A DNA stretch of 13,542 nucleotides from an uncultured Faecalibacterium sp. (GTDB lineage: Bacteria > Bacillota > Clostridia > Oscillospirales > Ruminococcaceae): NCBI GenBank assembly GCA_934525405.1, contig CAKSZF010000038.1, positions 1-13,542 of the forward strand, read 5' to 3'. The first letter of the stretch is position 1. Each line of letters opens with the position of its first letter. The position numbers and the translations under genes were made by a program. Positions 13,129 through 13,542 of this stretch are shown in pieces. The notes under the pieces are model-generated. The model made no database searches and was not told the origin of the DNA. It saw only the letters and a list, made by a program, of their open reading frames with translations.

Positions 13129-13542
13129 TTAGCGGAACAGCACGCCCAGAGCCTCCATGGCATACTCAAAATAGGTGACCTGGTCGTATTCCACGCGGGC
13201 GGTCACGCTCATACCGTTGGAAAGATCCACCTTGTCGCCGCTGCGGCTCACTACATAGGTGGCGTCGGGCTTGATGGTCATCTTGTAGTAGGAGCCGTTG
13301 CTGCTGGAGGTCACATCGCTGTCAATGGAGGTAACGGTGCCGGTCAGCGTGCCGTAGGAGTACTCCGACAGGCCGGTGATGGCGATCTTGCAGGGGTCAC
13401 CGACATGCAGCAGGGGACGGTCGTTCACCGTCACCATGGCCATGATCTCCAGATCATCGTTCTCACTGGCAACGGTAGCCAGTGCGGAACCGGCGCTCAG
13501 CACCATGCCCTCCTTGTAGGGGGTGTCCATGTGGATCACGCC
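13129..13542 (-). CDS. HlyD-family export adaptor (membrane fusion protein), C-terminal part
   Basis: The open frame runs off the window edge, so about 137 C-terminal residues are visible and the N-terminal membrane helix and hairpin are outside. The segment GVIHMDTPYKEGMVLSAGSALATVAS resembles the second half of a lipoyl/barrel-sandwich hybrid domain. It is followed by a beta-barrel domain with VGDPCKIAITGL, GTLTGTVTSIDSD and NGMSVTARVEYDQVTYFEYAM. The closing residues GMSVTARVEY...EYAMEAL are typical of HlyD proteins that pair with peptide or bacteriocin ABC exporters in Gram-positive bacteria. The exporter itself would lie beyond the window. Cotranscription with the Ig-like protein gene is likely from the 63-nt gap without terminator. 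Confidence 0.82.
   Translation of the reverse strand, partial: GVIHMDTPYKEGMVLSAGSALATVASENDDLEIMAMVTVNDRPLLHVGDPCKIAITGLSEYSYGTLTGTVTSIDSDVTSSSNGSYYKMTIKPDATYVVSRSGDKVDLSNGMSVTARVEYDQVTYFEYAMEALGVLFR

Overview
The window looks like chromosomal housekeeping DNA from a high-GC, gut-type member of the Oscillospiraceae (Clostridia). Faecalibacterium, Gemmiger or Subdoligranulum are the closest guesses. This rests on gene order and protein character, not on a database search. Sixteen protein genes are supported, two of them cut by the window edges. There is also one clear structured RNA, a glmS ribozyme. I see no tRNA, rRNA, CRISPR array, insertion sequence or prophage gene.

Layout. (1) 1-2227, + strand: the 3' part of hemZ (radical SAM) overlaps a P-loop uridine/nucleoside kinase. 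(2) 2305-2899: a small coiled-coil/zinc-ribbon protein with its own sigma-A promoter and terminator. (3) 2951-6188: the conserved Firmicutes cluster mazG - hup (HU) - rqcP (S4) - yabP - yabQ - divIC - yabR (S1). This resembles the Bacillus mazG-yabO-yabP-yabQ-divIC-yabR order with HU inserted. yabP and yabQ are sporulation-associated, and a sequence matching the mother-cell sigma-E promoter consensus lies just upstream of yabP. A separate sigma-A-type promoter inside the end of yabQ can drive divIC. (4) 6214-7534: a THUMP-type rRNA methyltransferase ending in tandem hairpins. (5) 7581-9105: a two-gene unit of a divergent DUF5685-like protein and a small membrane protein. Its promoter sits precisely between the arms of a 14-bp perfect inverted repeat. 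(6) 9061-11320: glmS with a glmS ribozyme leader and a strong terminator. (7) 11321-11541: a gene-free stretch with a 16-bp perfect hairpin of unknown role and the terminator of the convergent unit. (8) 11542-13542, - strand: a secreted, membrane-anchored protein with three Ig-like (BIG2) repeats, downstream of the C-terminal end of an HlyD-type export adaptor.

Most of the content is ordinary. The points most worth a second look are the promoter flanked by inverted repeats at 7581-7658 (possible invertible promoter or operator pair), the sigma-E-like promoter on yabPQ in what looks like a lineage thought not to sporulate, the degenerate second MazG domain, the DUF5685 protein lacking the family's cysteines, and the unexplained hairpin at 11367-11402. 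I found no convincing wholly new multi-gene system.
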